A DNA stretch of 64,000 nt, taken from assembly GCA_025766275.1 (NCBI GenBank), contig JAFKAC010000009.1, positions 930,001 through 994,000 of the forward strand. Direction: 5' to 3'. Both the position numbers and the translations under genes were made by a program. Positions 31,201 through 38,891 of the stretch are shown in pieces. The notes under the pieces were generated by a model that ran no database searches, had not been told where the DNA came from, and worked only from the letters and a program-made list of their open reading frames with translations. The first letter of the stretch is position 1. Every line of letters starts with the position of its first letter. The DNA comes from Lactarius indigo (lineage: Eukaryota; Basidiomycota; Agaricomycetes; Russulales; Russulaceae).

Positions 31201-34060
31201 TGCGCCTTGCCCGGGTTACAAGCCTCACTTGTACCCAATGTTCCAGCATCCCCCGCAGCCCATTCCGTCGCAACACCTTCCTCCTGCTCAGTCCATGCCC
31301 CGTCCTATGTCTTCTAATGGACCCGTACCAGACATCAAGGGAGGGGATCCTGGTTTCCATGACATGTCAAATTCTCGGGTATGTCCCTTGGCATGTAGCG
31401 TCGATCTCATCACCCTATTAACCTTTACGCTAGGCGCTCGCGAAGAATGGCTCCGGTGTTGCTCCAGATATCGTCCAAGATCTCAAGCTCGGACCCCAGC
31501 CTCTCAACAAGGATGATATCGCAGTTGGTTTGCATGGCCTCATATCAGGACGTGACAGCATAGCGGCCAAGTCAGCTTTCCCACATGATGCTAACAAATG
31601 GGTGCTCGTCCCCATGTGCCGTGACAGTGTCACCTCGTCACCAAGCACTCCTGGTCCTACGCACACATTTTCAGCCTTCTTGCCGAAAGACCGCGATATG
31701 GTGCAACACATCGTGTACATCTACTTTGAACGCCTCAACTTCCATCGGCCTGTCTTTTTACGCCATGAATTCGAGTTGACCCTTGCTCAGCTTTACGCAG
31801 GCGAGTCGCAGCAACACGATCCAGGTTTTCTGTGCTCTGTCTATCTCATATTTGCCCTCAGCACCCTTTCCAAGCTCAACCACCACGTGTATGAGCTTGA
31901 TAGCGAAGCTAAAAACAAGGCCAACGCTGGTGGAACTCCATCTTTGGCCAACGTCAACGTCAAGACCCTCATACCGCCTGACTGGCCCGATCATGAGGAC
32001 TTCTTCCAGCGTGCCCTCTCCATCAAACCCGAGCTTCGTGTCACGATCTGCAGCTTGCAGGCACTCATTCTTCTGCACTGGTACTTGTATACTAAGGTGC
32101 GCAGACCTGGTTAGCAGTCACTTCGTGGGTTTCTAATTTGGTCTGGTCGTCTAGCGTCAAGGTCGCACGCTTTGGCGCCTTGTTGGAAGCATGATGCGCC
32201 TTGGCATCAAACTTAGGCTCAATCACGATCCGACCATGCAAACCATCTTCAATGAGTCAGAGTGCCAGCTTCGCATCCGCCTCTGGGGAATCGTGCTCGT
32301 ACACGACCACGGCACGTACTCGGACGCCCACTTGCCATTACGCCACACGACACAAACATCCTCCCCGCCCTTCTGCTGGTGATTAGAGGAGTTGGAAACG
32401 GTTTATGCGATAGTAGATACCACTAATACTAATAAGACAACGTGCTAGTGAGTTGATGGCTTCGTTGAACGAAGAAAAATATGGAATTGTCATTGGCATA
32501 CGATAGCGCCACAGTGACACGTAAGCCAATTAATAGGTTTTCAGGTTTCAGTATGTTTTAGCCGTTTTAGGGGTTTTTCCCGCACTAATCTCGAATAGGT
32601 TTTTACAAAAATCATGATAAGTTGTCGGGATTTGAGGTTTTTGCTGTTTTTCACGGTTTTATGCGGTTATTTATGGTTTTTCGTGGGAAAAAACCCCCAA
32701 AAACAAATCTTTGTAAGTACTGATGTGAGTCCCCATAATTTCTGTTCAACTTGTGTCACCTCGCCCGAATCGGATCTACAGGCTAATGGGTAACTGAGCT
32801 GCATAGTTTGAGTCTACTGTCACTCACATCTTCTCAGACCCCCAAACGAAGGCGAAGTCTCCTTTTTGTGTCGGATGAATCAAGGTGCAGTATTGTGCCT
32901 TCCGATAAAGGCCAAGAAGGAGGACACGGTGGCGATTAAGAGATTCGGCAAGTGGATGATTAAGCATATCGACACCTGGTTCGCGTGGGCACAACAGCTT
33001 GAACTAGGAGTCGATCGGATGGAAGATATCGTCCTGGTTACTGGGACTCATCGCACAAGATCTTGTACTAATGTGGCTTTCCCCGGGGGCCGGGAAGATG
33101 CACGGGTATCGTTCCGGGCCAAGGTGGATCACCCCGATGATATTGTTCAAGTTACTATCAACTGGCGATTTTCACACGAGCACATTCGAGGTGCGCATTT
33201 AAATCCTGGTCCTGATGGCAAGGTATGAATGTACGCAGCTGTGCTGGCTAGTGAATACTGAAATTCCTTTCGCGTGATCTTATTAACATTAGAATTTACC
33301 AGAGGATCAGTGCATATTCATACGAGGGTTTCGTGTCGCTCGTAAATACAAGATATTCCCCAGACTTAAAGCGGCAGCAGGACCCAATCCAGACCCAGAG
33401 GGGTACGACGAGGACTCAGACATGGACATGGAGCTCGTACCAGTGCCGGCTGTACCAGAGGTAACGTTGCGCATTTTTTCAAGTTTTCGAGTCTTCATTT
33501 AGTTCTCGAAGTACCGGGATCCTCTTCACATACTACTAGGGTTCATCGCCGAAGTGAGTACTTTGAACAAATACTGGTACTTTATCGCGTTGGTACTAAT
33601 ATGGACTATAGGAAGCACCTAATTGCGATATGATCCTCGTTCATGATAATGACTTGGTAGAGCTTCAGGGAAGTTATGACGGTACTGTGAGTAGGAGTTT
33701 ATACTGTGCACCAAATACCTTGACATTTGTTGTCTTGCCCGCAGCCGATAGAATCTCTCCCAGACGTGATGTTAAGCTACTTACGAAGCACTGAGTCGAA
33801 GATTCACGAGATTCCGTTTGGCCCGGGTAAGCCCCTACCAGTCCTATCGCGACTATGTTTCTCACGACTGAGCGCGCACCGAAAGATATGTTGTCTGTTG
33901 ACAATGGCGGGAATACTAATACAGAAACCGTCCGGGTAGCTACCCTTTCAAACGTTTTTGAAGAGCCGTGTGAGTTTTACGTACGGCGGAGCACGAGGTT
34001 GCGTCTTGACCGCATAGCCACTAATAGCTTCGTCATCGACACCACCCTCGTCTCAAAGTA
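16299..34060 (+). CDS. Conserved agaricomycete hypothetical gene, split in intron 1 by a 16-kb transposon
   Basis: Exon 1 (16299-16555) encodes MAHYDIFRHHL...YALWDPDPGNLYPTVEVGDVG...HGTLHQ. The continuation at 32838-33226 encodes NEGEVSFLCRMNQGAVLCLP...MEDIVLVTG. Further exons are near 33294-33460 (LPEDQCIFIRGFRVARKYKI), 33503-33553, 33612-33688 and 33744-33825, with the end at about 34060 uncertain. From memory these two parts form one protein family in Agaricomycetes whose function I do not know. Exon 1 ends in phase 2 (CA) at a GTAAGT donor, and the exon at 32838 begins with A-CCC after CTCAG, so the frame is kept across the gap. The intervening 16 kb is transposon. A fungal intron of this size is unlikely to be spliced, so the gene is probably disrupted. 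Confidence 0.65.
16562..16640. repeat. Left terminal repeat region of the Plavaka element
   Basis: TTTTCCGGG-type units repeat three to four times (16580-16612), then the inverse GGAAACCC appears (16612-16640). The Plavaka transposase stop codon is only about 60 bp further in, so this must be close to the element end. Confidence 0.55.
16700..19892 (-). CDS. Plavaka-type transposase
   Basis: This multi-exon gene starts at the ATG at 19892 and ends at the TAG at 16700-16702. The N-terminus has a C2H2 finger (CAVCPKVC...HKKLKH). Next come HPSLD, an intron, RPCDESGMF, and the WTPFEDRLAFDWAYYHYV block (about 19560). PPRWMEEVYEL lies at about 19310 and FRGQFNYVPYKEFNGKGERVW near 19220. The exon near 18530-18830 has CPDGHFRRAVFSLGPYIADYPEQVWLAGI, a family hallmark. 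LGAIAGYLPSVMVRC lies near 17960 and the C-terminus SFYVNPFIDHHAYELL near 16740. Together these match the Plavaka transposases of basidiomycetes, cut-and-paste enzymes related to the CACTA group. No clear frame break was noticed, but not every junction was verified. Confidence 0.85.
20039..30611 (+). CDS. AT-hook gene divergent to the Plavaka transposase (DUF6532-like C-terminus), split by gypsy-2
   Basis: The ATG at 20039 lies 146 bp from the divergent transposase start. The N-terminal part is Pro/Lys-rich with an AT-hook-like KKRGRKPKQTA. gypsy-2 interrupts it after 20328. Coding resumes at 28351 in the same frame (GAC-ACA-GTC-AGC once one ACAGT copy is removed), with a second KKRGRKPKQTA. 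Then come a long acidic stretch (about 28800-28920), a basic segment, an intron at the GMAR/FSP junction (about 29116-29179) and a helical C-terminal half. That half includes KHVKKYFEGDRFKDRPEDVKS and SDFIVPVIRKYITLAEGS (about 29900-30300). The stop is at 30611. The C-terminal part reminds me of the agaricomycete DUF6532 family, unconfirmed. It is likely a DNA- or chromatin-binding accessory protein of the transposon; here it is presumably inactive. Confidence 0.65.
20329..21102 (+). repeat. gypsy-2 5' LTR (774 bp)
   Basis: TATA box TATATAAA lies at 20794-20801. The inferred RNA start is AACTTGTCCT at 20829. A 27-nt unit beginning there is repeated exactly at 20896-20922. Confidence 0.95.
21105..21114 (+). 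promoter_or_regulatory. gypsy-2 primer-binding site, self-priming type
   Basis: Two nt after the 5' LTR lies AGGACAAGTT, the exact reverse complement of AACTTGTCCT at 20829-20838. That site is 35 nt downstream of TATATAAA, where RNA should start. The geometry (TT spacer, 10-11 nt match, start about 35 nt from TATA) is the same as in gypsy-1. Confidence 0.6.
21620..22309 (+). CDS. Open frame upstream of gypsy-2 gag
   Basis: This frame is open from just after a TAG at 21617-21619 to TAA at 22307-22309 and has no obvious ATG. It looks coding, with a Pro/Ser-rich first half, then a compact segment with EAYVRAIYYDRDFRFALLEL near 22050-22110. The gag frame is itself open upstream of its first ATG (22446) back to about 22216, overlapping this one. 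So the two may form one Gag precursor joined by a frameshift or splicing. Unrecognised; it could be an N-terminal Gag extension. Confidence 0.35.
   Translation, partial: RFAVVVTRRRITPPSIFKLPCIFANVRQRLRRIFRRRQETVLPVPAPPSPPRSYFTPNLASASASLHVQGADRSSTDPIPSPRFASPTPTAASEHSYHSAHSSSNETLVDDPLAPPVIHHQEVFAGEEVHYLFSLEAEPQNDAEAYVRAIYYDRDFRFALLELHGAFGLVAGTPFTVPQLIAFAAALVPELSPPPSVLSHDSSQRETESSTSSSSVSHRSNVQVQNDPL
22446..23672 (+). CDS. gypsy-2 Gag
   Basis: This is the capsid/nucleocapsid precursor (408 residues from the ATG at 22446). An Ala/Pro-rich start is followed by a retrotransposon Gag core (ARPKAWDGKGNSTDARHFL ... WAGSQQD; GSSWDEFVKEFNRRFSP; VAEYRSVFEQYS). The nucleocapsid has a degenerate first knuckle (CYGCGSKDHSKKDG) and a canonical CCHC, CHHCQKVGHRAPVC. 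It ends in a Ser/Ala-rich tail with GCT-TTT-TAG at the stop. Confidence 0.93.
   Translation: MSAAAAAPPTPTAPAPPPTLNDCLRLISNLGQVVGILTQKVTDLTAQVSATAAKPSTKHKEVVARPKAWDGKGNSTDARHFLAAFHNWAGSQQDAMNTWDPAQGMYFRAEDRWIMAVLNLMEGEAKSWALPYLEQLQSNNIPFGSSWDEFVKEFNRRFSPLDTTETAREQLKKTKQGRGSVAEYRSVFEQYSGQTGWSKADLRTRFYDGLSDRVKDALALTDKAHVDFDDLKQVSQSLDQRLRQRDSEKKGGSSSQSILPAGKPSDPDAMQVDASRQQGSGTSKPASGGKTRQDYQKHMQGKCYGCGSKDHSKKDGNHERDVCHHCQKVGHRAPVCMLKFMGKPAKAKAAASSEETPSQPSSSQSAASTAQSSSPAPPKANTSQADVAKLLAALTAQQEQINALKAAF
23666..23672 (+). promoter_or_regulatory. -1 frameshift site at the gag stop codon
   Basis: gag ends GCT-TTT-TAG with five T in a row (23666-23670). A one-base backward slip on TTT continues as TTA-GAT-CCA. 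That frame is open for about 216 nt with no ATG until 23885 and then encodes pol. Pol therefore most likely starts by -1 frameshifting with a stop codon in the A site. Confidence 0.55.
23668..27559 (+). pseudogene. gypsy-2 Pol polyprotein with chromodomain, two frame breaks
   Basis: Domains in order: protease (MVDSGATSLFLDKK), reverse transcriptase (YMDDILIY), RNase H, integrase zinc finger (HPGKNGTIEL...CDRCQRYRK) and core (TAYHPQANGQVERKNQ), GPY/F-like segment (LGPKQLGPFEV), and chromodomain (EYEVDHIRDSKLFG...YLVRWKGYGEGEDTWEP). The main frame ends at TGA 26861-26863. The expected TPFELLYGF sequence continues in the +1 frame at the CATACCCCCTTT run. A second break lies near 27070-27085, where VWLAS passes to KIHQQSSKLGPK. 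The last part is open to 27559. Confidence 0.88.
27572..28345 (+). repeat. gypsy-2 3' LTR (774 bp)
   Basis: It is a near-identical copy of 20329-21102. Differences were seen in the CGTTC(T/G)GC(G/A)CGTG stretch, in CTCCG(C/T)GCT and in CATAC(C/T)GCTACA. It is followed by the ACAGT duplication. Confidence 0.95.
30612..30889. other. Spacer inside the Plavaka element
   Basis: It holds the 3' flank of the AT-hook gene. Short open frames exist in both directions but none resembles a known protein. Confidence 0.5.
30890..32400 (+). pseudogene. Fungal-specific transcription factor fragment (Fungal_trans domain)
   Basis: Exon-like stretches encode a helical segment (TTLCGYTEHLKQKIALRDAI near 30930) and a Pro/Tyr-rich linker. 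From about 31530 to 32350 they encode the middle-homology (Fungal_trans) region: IYFERLNFHRPVFLRHEFE, GRTLWRLVGSMMRLGIKL and CQLRIRLWGIVLVHDHGT. An intron at about 32095-32155 fits TK/RQGRTLW. After VHDHGT the expected LGRPLAI..DTN motif is present but out of frame (32312-32360), and the rest is missing. No Zn2Cys6 cluster is visible upstream. So this is a truncated, frameshifted gene copy lying inside the Plavaka element. Confidence 0.7.
32520..32712. repeat. Right terminal repeat region of the Plavaka element
   Basis: It is dense in short related units (GGTTTTCAGG, GGTTTTTAC, CACGGTTTTATGCGG, TGGTTTTTCG), then GGGAAAAAACCCCC at 32687-32700. Composition and motif match the left end in inverted orientation. 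No gene. Confidence 0.5.
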
Positions 34061-34170
34061 GCTATCACGTCGAGGCCCCGTCAACCCGAACGTTCCGTTC
34101 GGTACCCCATGTACCACTCAAAGAAGAGCGAACTTTGTTCCAATTGTCAGAGACCAACTCTGCCACCTCA

Positions 34171-37100
34171 ATGTCTCATGCACATTTTATCACCACTAAC
34201 ATTCGAGAATCCATTGAGATCTCTCTTAAGGAATACGAAGATCGGACCAGCATAAATCTTCTTGAAGATCATCTCGTCATCGGGCTCAAGAGTTGCGATT
34301 CACCATACTCTGTGATCGAAATACTCCAGGCACAATCTCAGGAATCTCAAAGACTTCGCGATGGTCATGACGGCAGTTTGATGATGTGGGTAAAGCCGGT
34401 TGTCCACTTGCTGCATGCGTTGTCCACCAGCGGGGCTCTTGGAGAAGGTATCAGTGTGGTACGTCAGAAGACTTTCCATGCCGATGCTGCCTGACCCCGG
34501 CAATGATGTTCCAGTCGCTCCCTCCCACAATAGCGATTTTCGCTGGGATTGGTGTACTACTCGACGTACCGTTTTCTTCTTTGCGCCGTATCATGGAGCG
34601 TTCTAATATGTACGGCTCTTAGGCAGCTAATTATGTTAGTGCAAGTAATGGTGCACTTGTCAATCTTTTCGAGTCCATGGAAAACCTTCTTCGACCCCTC
34701 GATATTTGTACTAGGATTCCGCCTACGACAGCAACGACTACAATACTCGTGAAGATATTGATCGAACTACTTTCTATCCTTGCCCTCGGAGCACAACAAC
34801 TCGAGCAAGGTTCGCTCCTGGCTCAATATGATACAGTGGATCGAGGAAGCAAAGTTTTCGGAATAAAGGGCATCGAAGTAGTGCGACAGAGATTAGACCG
34901 GCTCAACCAAGAAGAAGCCCGGGCGACTGCGGTGCAGACCCTAGAAGTGGTCTACGGTCTTTTAAAAAATTTGAAGGCGGTTATGAATGGTACGCAGACC
35001 TGAATTTATATCCTTTGTACGCCGTACTAAGCGTATTTCCGGTTAGGTGGAGAGTCCTCAATCAGTGAGCTCCGGGAGGCGCTCGGTACGTTTGACTGTT
35101 TGTTCTTCAAGTTGGTAACACCACCGACCGCGGGTGCCAGTTACCATGCAACTAGTCACGAGCAATATGAATAAGGCGAAGCGTCCGTCATCCCTTTCCA
35201 AACTGATATTTGGCTGTCGCGACTGACGACCTACTCCACAGGTTACCAATCGCAATCATCCTCTCAACGATGGTTGTCACCCCCCGATCCATCAAAAAAT
35301 CACATTGTTTTGCGCCTAATTCACCAGGGAACTACTTCATGGGTCGTGCAAGGAGACACTTTCCGCGAGTGGACGGCCACAGGTTCCCTCCTATGGGTAC
35401 ATGGAAAACGCACGTTTTTATTAGTATTTGCACCCTTGTTGCCGCTGATGGACGTTTTACCTCAGTGGGCTCTGGGAAGAGTGTACTCTGGTACGTCCAG
35501 CTTTATCTTTTGTCCCTCAACGCGTACCGATATTGGTAACCAGTTCTATGATCATCGAAAACATCAAAGTCATGTGCGCGGCTGGGCTAGCCTCTTTGGC
35601 GTACTTCTACTTCGATGTCAGGGATACCTCTAAGCAAGACATCCGTGGGTTACTCACTTCACTTCTTTTCCAACTGTCCGCTCGGTCCGATCTTTGCTGC
35701 GAAATTCTTTCTACCTTGTATCATGAACACGGAAGTGGCTTGCGACAGCCTAGTGACGGTGTGCTAACGCGGTGCCTCAAAGACATGCTCACAATTCCCG
35801 AGCAAGGCCCAATGTACATAATTGTGGACGCCATCGACGAATGTCCCAATAATTCTGGCGCACCATCCCCGCGAGAGTGTGTCTTGGGTCTCTTAGACGA
35901 GCTCGTCCAACTCAAAAGTCCTGGTTTACATATCTGCGTCACCAGTCGCCTCGAACCAGACATCGAAACCGTTCTTCGACCTTTGTCGTCTCACTCGATC
36001 TTTCTTGACGATAACACTGGGAATGATATTTTGGATTACATCAACGCCGTCGTGAACACAGATCAGAAAATGCGAAGGTGGACTGCAGAGGACCAGCGCC
36101 TCGTCATCGATACGCTCTCAGAGAAGGCCGATGGGATGTATGTTGTCGTTATCATCTAGACCTCTAATTAATCCTTGCTCATCCGCGCCATGCAGGTTCC
36201 GCTGGGTCTCCTGTCAGCTAGACGCACTGCGTCGCAGTTTCCCAATCAATATCCGGCGCGTGTTGGAACAACTACCAGACCAACTAGATGCGACGTACGA
36301 GAATGCACTAACGAGAATCGACGAAGACAACTGGGAATACGCTCATCATCTTTTCCAATGCATCACAGTCGCTGCTCGCCCACTTCTCGTTGAGGAGCTC
36401 GCAGAGTTCCTGGTGTTTGACTTCAGCGGTTCTCCGGGATCAGTCCCGAAATTCGTAGAAAATCTGCGCCATAAAAACCCTAGAGAGGTCGTGCTGTCCA
36501 CATGTTCAAGCTTGATCACCGTCGTGGAGGTCTCGGGGCGTCGCGTTGTTTACTTTTCTCACTTTTCGTTCAGGGAATTCTTGACGTCAGACCGCCTCGC
36601 CACGACAAGAAGGCCCGTCTCTCGTTACCACATCTCTCTCAAATACGCTCACACTATCTTCGCACAAGCTTGCCTTGGTCTCCTGCTCCAGTCCGATCCC
36701 GTCGAACGACAACATATCGATGGCTGGCCGCTTGCGAAGTACGCCGCTCGATACTGGGTCAACCATGCCCAGTTCGGATATGTCTCTTCCTCCATTCAAA
36801 ATGCCATGGAATCCCTCTTTGACCCAAACAACCCATATTTTAAGGCCTGGGTCTCAATTTGGGACGTTGATGAGGAGTGGAGCACCCCCCGCCCACTGGA
36901 CGCTTCCCTGAAGCCCGCAGCGACCGCATTGTATTATGCTTTACTGTGCGGCTTCCGCGATGTGGTGGAATGGTTGGTGACGAAGCATCTGCAGGACGTG
37001 AATGCCAGGGGCGGTAATTACTTCACACCATTACATGCTACTTCCGCGCGAGGATATTTGAATGTCGCCCTCTTTCTCCTCGAACACGGTGCGGACGTCA

Positions 37101-37912
37101 ACGCTGCGGATAACTTTGGCCAAACCCCTTTGCATCTCGCTGCAAAAAAGGGTCGCTCAGAGATGGCGGCGCTACTTCTCGAACATGGCGGCGATGTGAG
37201 CGCCCAGGATACCCAACAGCAGACCCCTTTGTTTTATGCGGCACAAGAAGGGCAACTGGAGGTGACGCGCGTGCTTGTTCTGCGTGGTGCAGATGTCGGA
37301 GCCCAAGACAAGTATGGGGAGACTGCGTTACATTTAGCGGCACAGAAAAATCATTCGGAAATCGCTACCCTACTTCTCTGGCATGGCCCCACTGCAAATG
37401 TCCTGAATACCCGACAACTGACCCCGCTTCATTATGCAGCATACAATGGGAGCTTGGAGGCGGCGCGCGTACTACTTCTGCACGGTGCAGATGTCGAAGC
37501 CCGGACTTTGGATCGGCAGACTGCGTTGCATCTCGCGGCGTTGAAGAATCATTCGGAGATTGCCACGCTACTTCTTGAACACGATGCCAATGCGGATGCC
37601 AAAACTCTCGACGAACTGACCCCATTGCTCTGTGCTGTACGAGAAGGGCAACTGGATGCGATGCGCGTCCTCGCTGCAGATGTCAGAGCCCGGGCTTTGA
37701 AGGAGGAGATTGTACCGCATCTCGCGGCACGGGACAATCATTTGTTAGCAACTACGCTGGCCCTCGAGCGCGGTTTCAATACGAATGACCGAACGCCCGT
37801 AAATGGTGGGGATGAGACGACTCAGGCGACGGGATTATGGTACACCACGATCTCTCGAGGTCTGTCCCGGAAGACTACCGCTCTTTTTGTTCTCCTGAGG
37901 GTTTGTCGCTGA
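34171..37912 (+). CDS. NLR-like STAND protein: Goodbye - NACHT - ankyrin repeats
   Basis: From the ATG at 34171, an N-terminal Goodbye-type helical domain runs over several exons (TTNIRESIEISLKEYEDRT; IAIFAGIGVLLD; ILVKILIELLSILALGAQQLEQG). A NACHT NTPase follows. Its Walker A reads GKLGSGKS once intron 35410-35465 is removed; that intron has a GC donor. Walker B is YIIVDAIDEC near 35815, and the sensor-like CVTSRLEPDI lies near 35935. An intron near 36138-36197 precedes FRWVSCQLDALRR. A winged-helix-like region (YFSHFSFREFLTSDRL) leads to about eight ankyrin repeats (37010-37800, TPLHLAA type), the last ones weaker. The frame ends at 37912. Such proteins are candidate fungal receptors for nonself recognition or programmed cell death. 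The C-terminus is uncertain because of a possible splice into the next exon. Confidence 0.85.
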
Positions 37913-37931
37913 CACTATTTACCGATCGCAG

Positions 37932-38891
37932 GATCACCAACACCGTCAACAGCGCCATCGTTGAGTTGGAGCCATCATTCATTCGACTCCTCGACAAACT
38001 CCGCCCTACCACGGCCGGCATCTGAGTTCCGTTCCAGCGCCGGTGGCCTCTCGAATTCCCTGCGCTTTTTCAGCGATAGCAAACCACTTCTGGGATCTCT
38101 TAACTTCGATCAAGGAGATGCTTTCCCTCCTGTCGACGTATTCGCCCAGCCAAGTCAGTTCTCACATCCCCCTACCACCCAACCGTTCCCCCGCGGACAT
38201 CAGAATGGTGTCTCGAGTGGCTCCCAGGAGCGCAGAAACATCGCTGACATAATTCGGGAAGTTTGGGGGCCACCAGATTCAGCCAGCGCTCCTAGCAGTC
38301 TAATACCCACCACAGAACTTCTTCCTGATCCTGAGCTCGGAAATGGGCAACCCCCGCCCATCAACATGTCGAGAGGGGAGTTATACCAGAGTGCTGACGC
38401 TAGCTTGAAACGACGGATCAACGATGCAAAGTTCGTGTGTCCTATGTGTGGTTTTACGTTTACCCGCTATTCTAACCTCAACGGTATGTGACTTCTCCAT
38501 ACGCGCTGGTTTGCTGTCACTCACCCTATGGGCATCTTTAAGCGCACTTACGTACTCACGTCCAGAAACCTGAGAAACCTTTCCAGTGCAAATGGCCTGG
38601 ATGCGGCATGCTCTTTACGCGGAAGCATGACTACAAGCGTCACGAGCTCTCGAATCACCACCCATTCACTTGCGATGGTTGCAAGAAGCCGTTTATTCGG
38701 CTTGATGAACTTAATCGTCATTGTGCGTCATTTTTTCCATCACACCCCTCGCGATCCTAACAGATGTTCGTTTTTCAGTACGCTCGGAGGGCGGCTCTGG
38801 TTGTATGAAGGCACAACAGTCGAACCTCGATCAGCAAACTACTGGGGGGCCGTCTAAACTTAAAGAGGACGCTGATGACCAAGAAAGCTAG
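37932..38891 (+). CDS. C2H2 zinc-finger protein
   Basis: The first exon is open from an AG at 37931 (SPTPSTAPSLSWSHHSF...) and has no ATG in frame before about 38366, so the 5' end is unclear. It is Ser/Pro-rich, then carries fingers CPMCGFTFTRYSNLNAHLRTH (split by the intron at about 38485-38545), CKWPGCGMLFTRKHDYKRHELSNH and CDGCKKPFIRLDELNRHLR. A second intron is at about 38722-38778. The stop TAG is at 38889-38891. It is a likely nuclear transcription factor. It is either a separate gene with an unrecognised start, a 5'-truncated gene, or the 3' part of a fusion with the preceding NLR through intron 37860-37931. Confidence 0.75.

Larger units (their letters stand above)
16562..32712 (-). 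mobile_element. Composite Plavaka-type DNA transposon (about 16.15 kb)
   Basis: The limits are inferred from the interrupted gene. GTAAGT at 16556-16561 and again at 32713-32718 flank the segment, and removing it plus one copy gives a normal donor (GTAAGTACTG). The ends look like degenerate inverted repeats: left TCAAATTTATTTCGGGG, right (reverse complement) CAAAGATTTGTTTTTGGGG. Both run into TTTTCC-type repeats. Contents: transposase (minus), divergent AT-hook gene, nested gypsy-2, and a transcription-factor fragment. Without gypsy-2 the element would be about 8.1 kb. GTAAGT is also the splice-donor consensus, so part of that match could be chance. Confidence 0.6.

Noticed and set aside
16556..32837. 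A genuine 16-kb intron in the gene starting at 16299
   Set aside because: The interval contains complete transposable elements on both strands, and introns elsewhere in the window are 45-126 nt.
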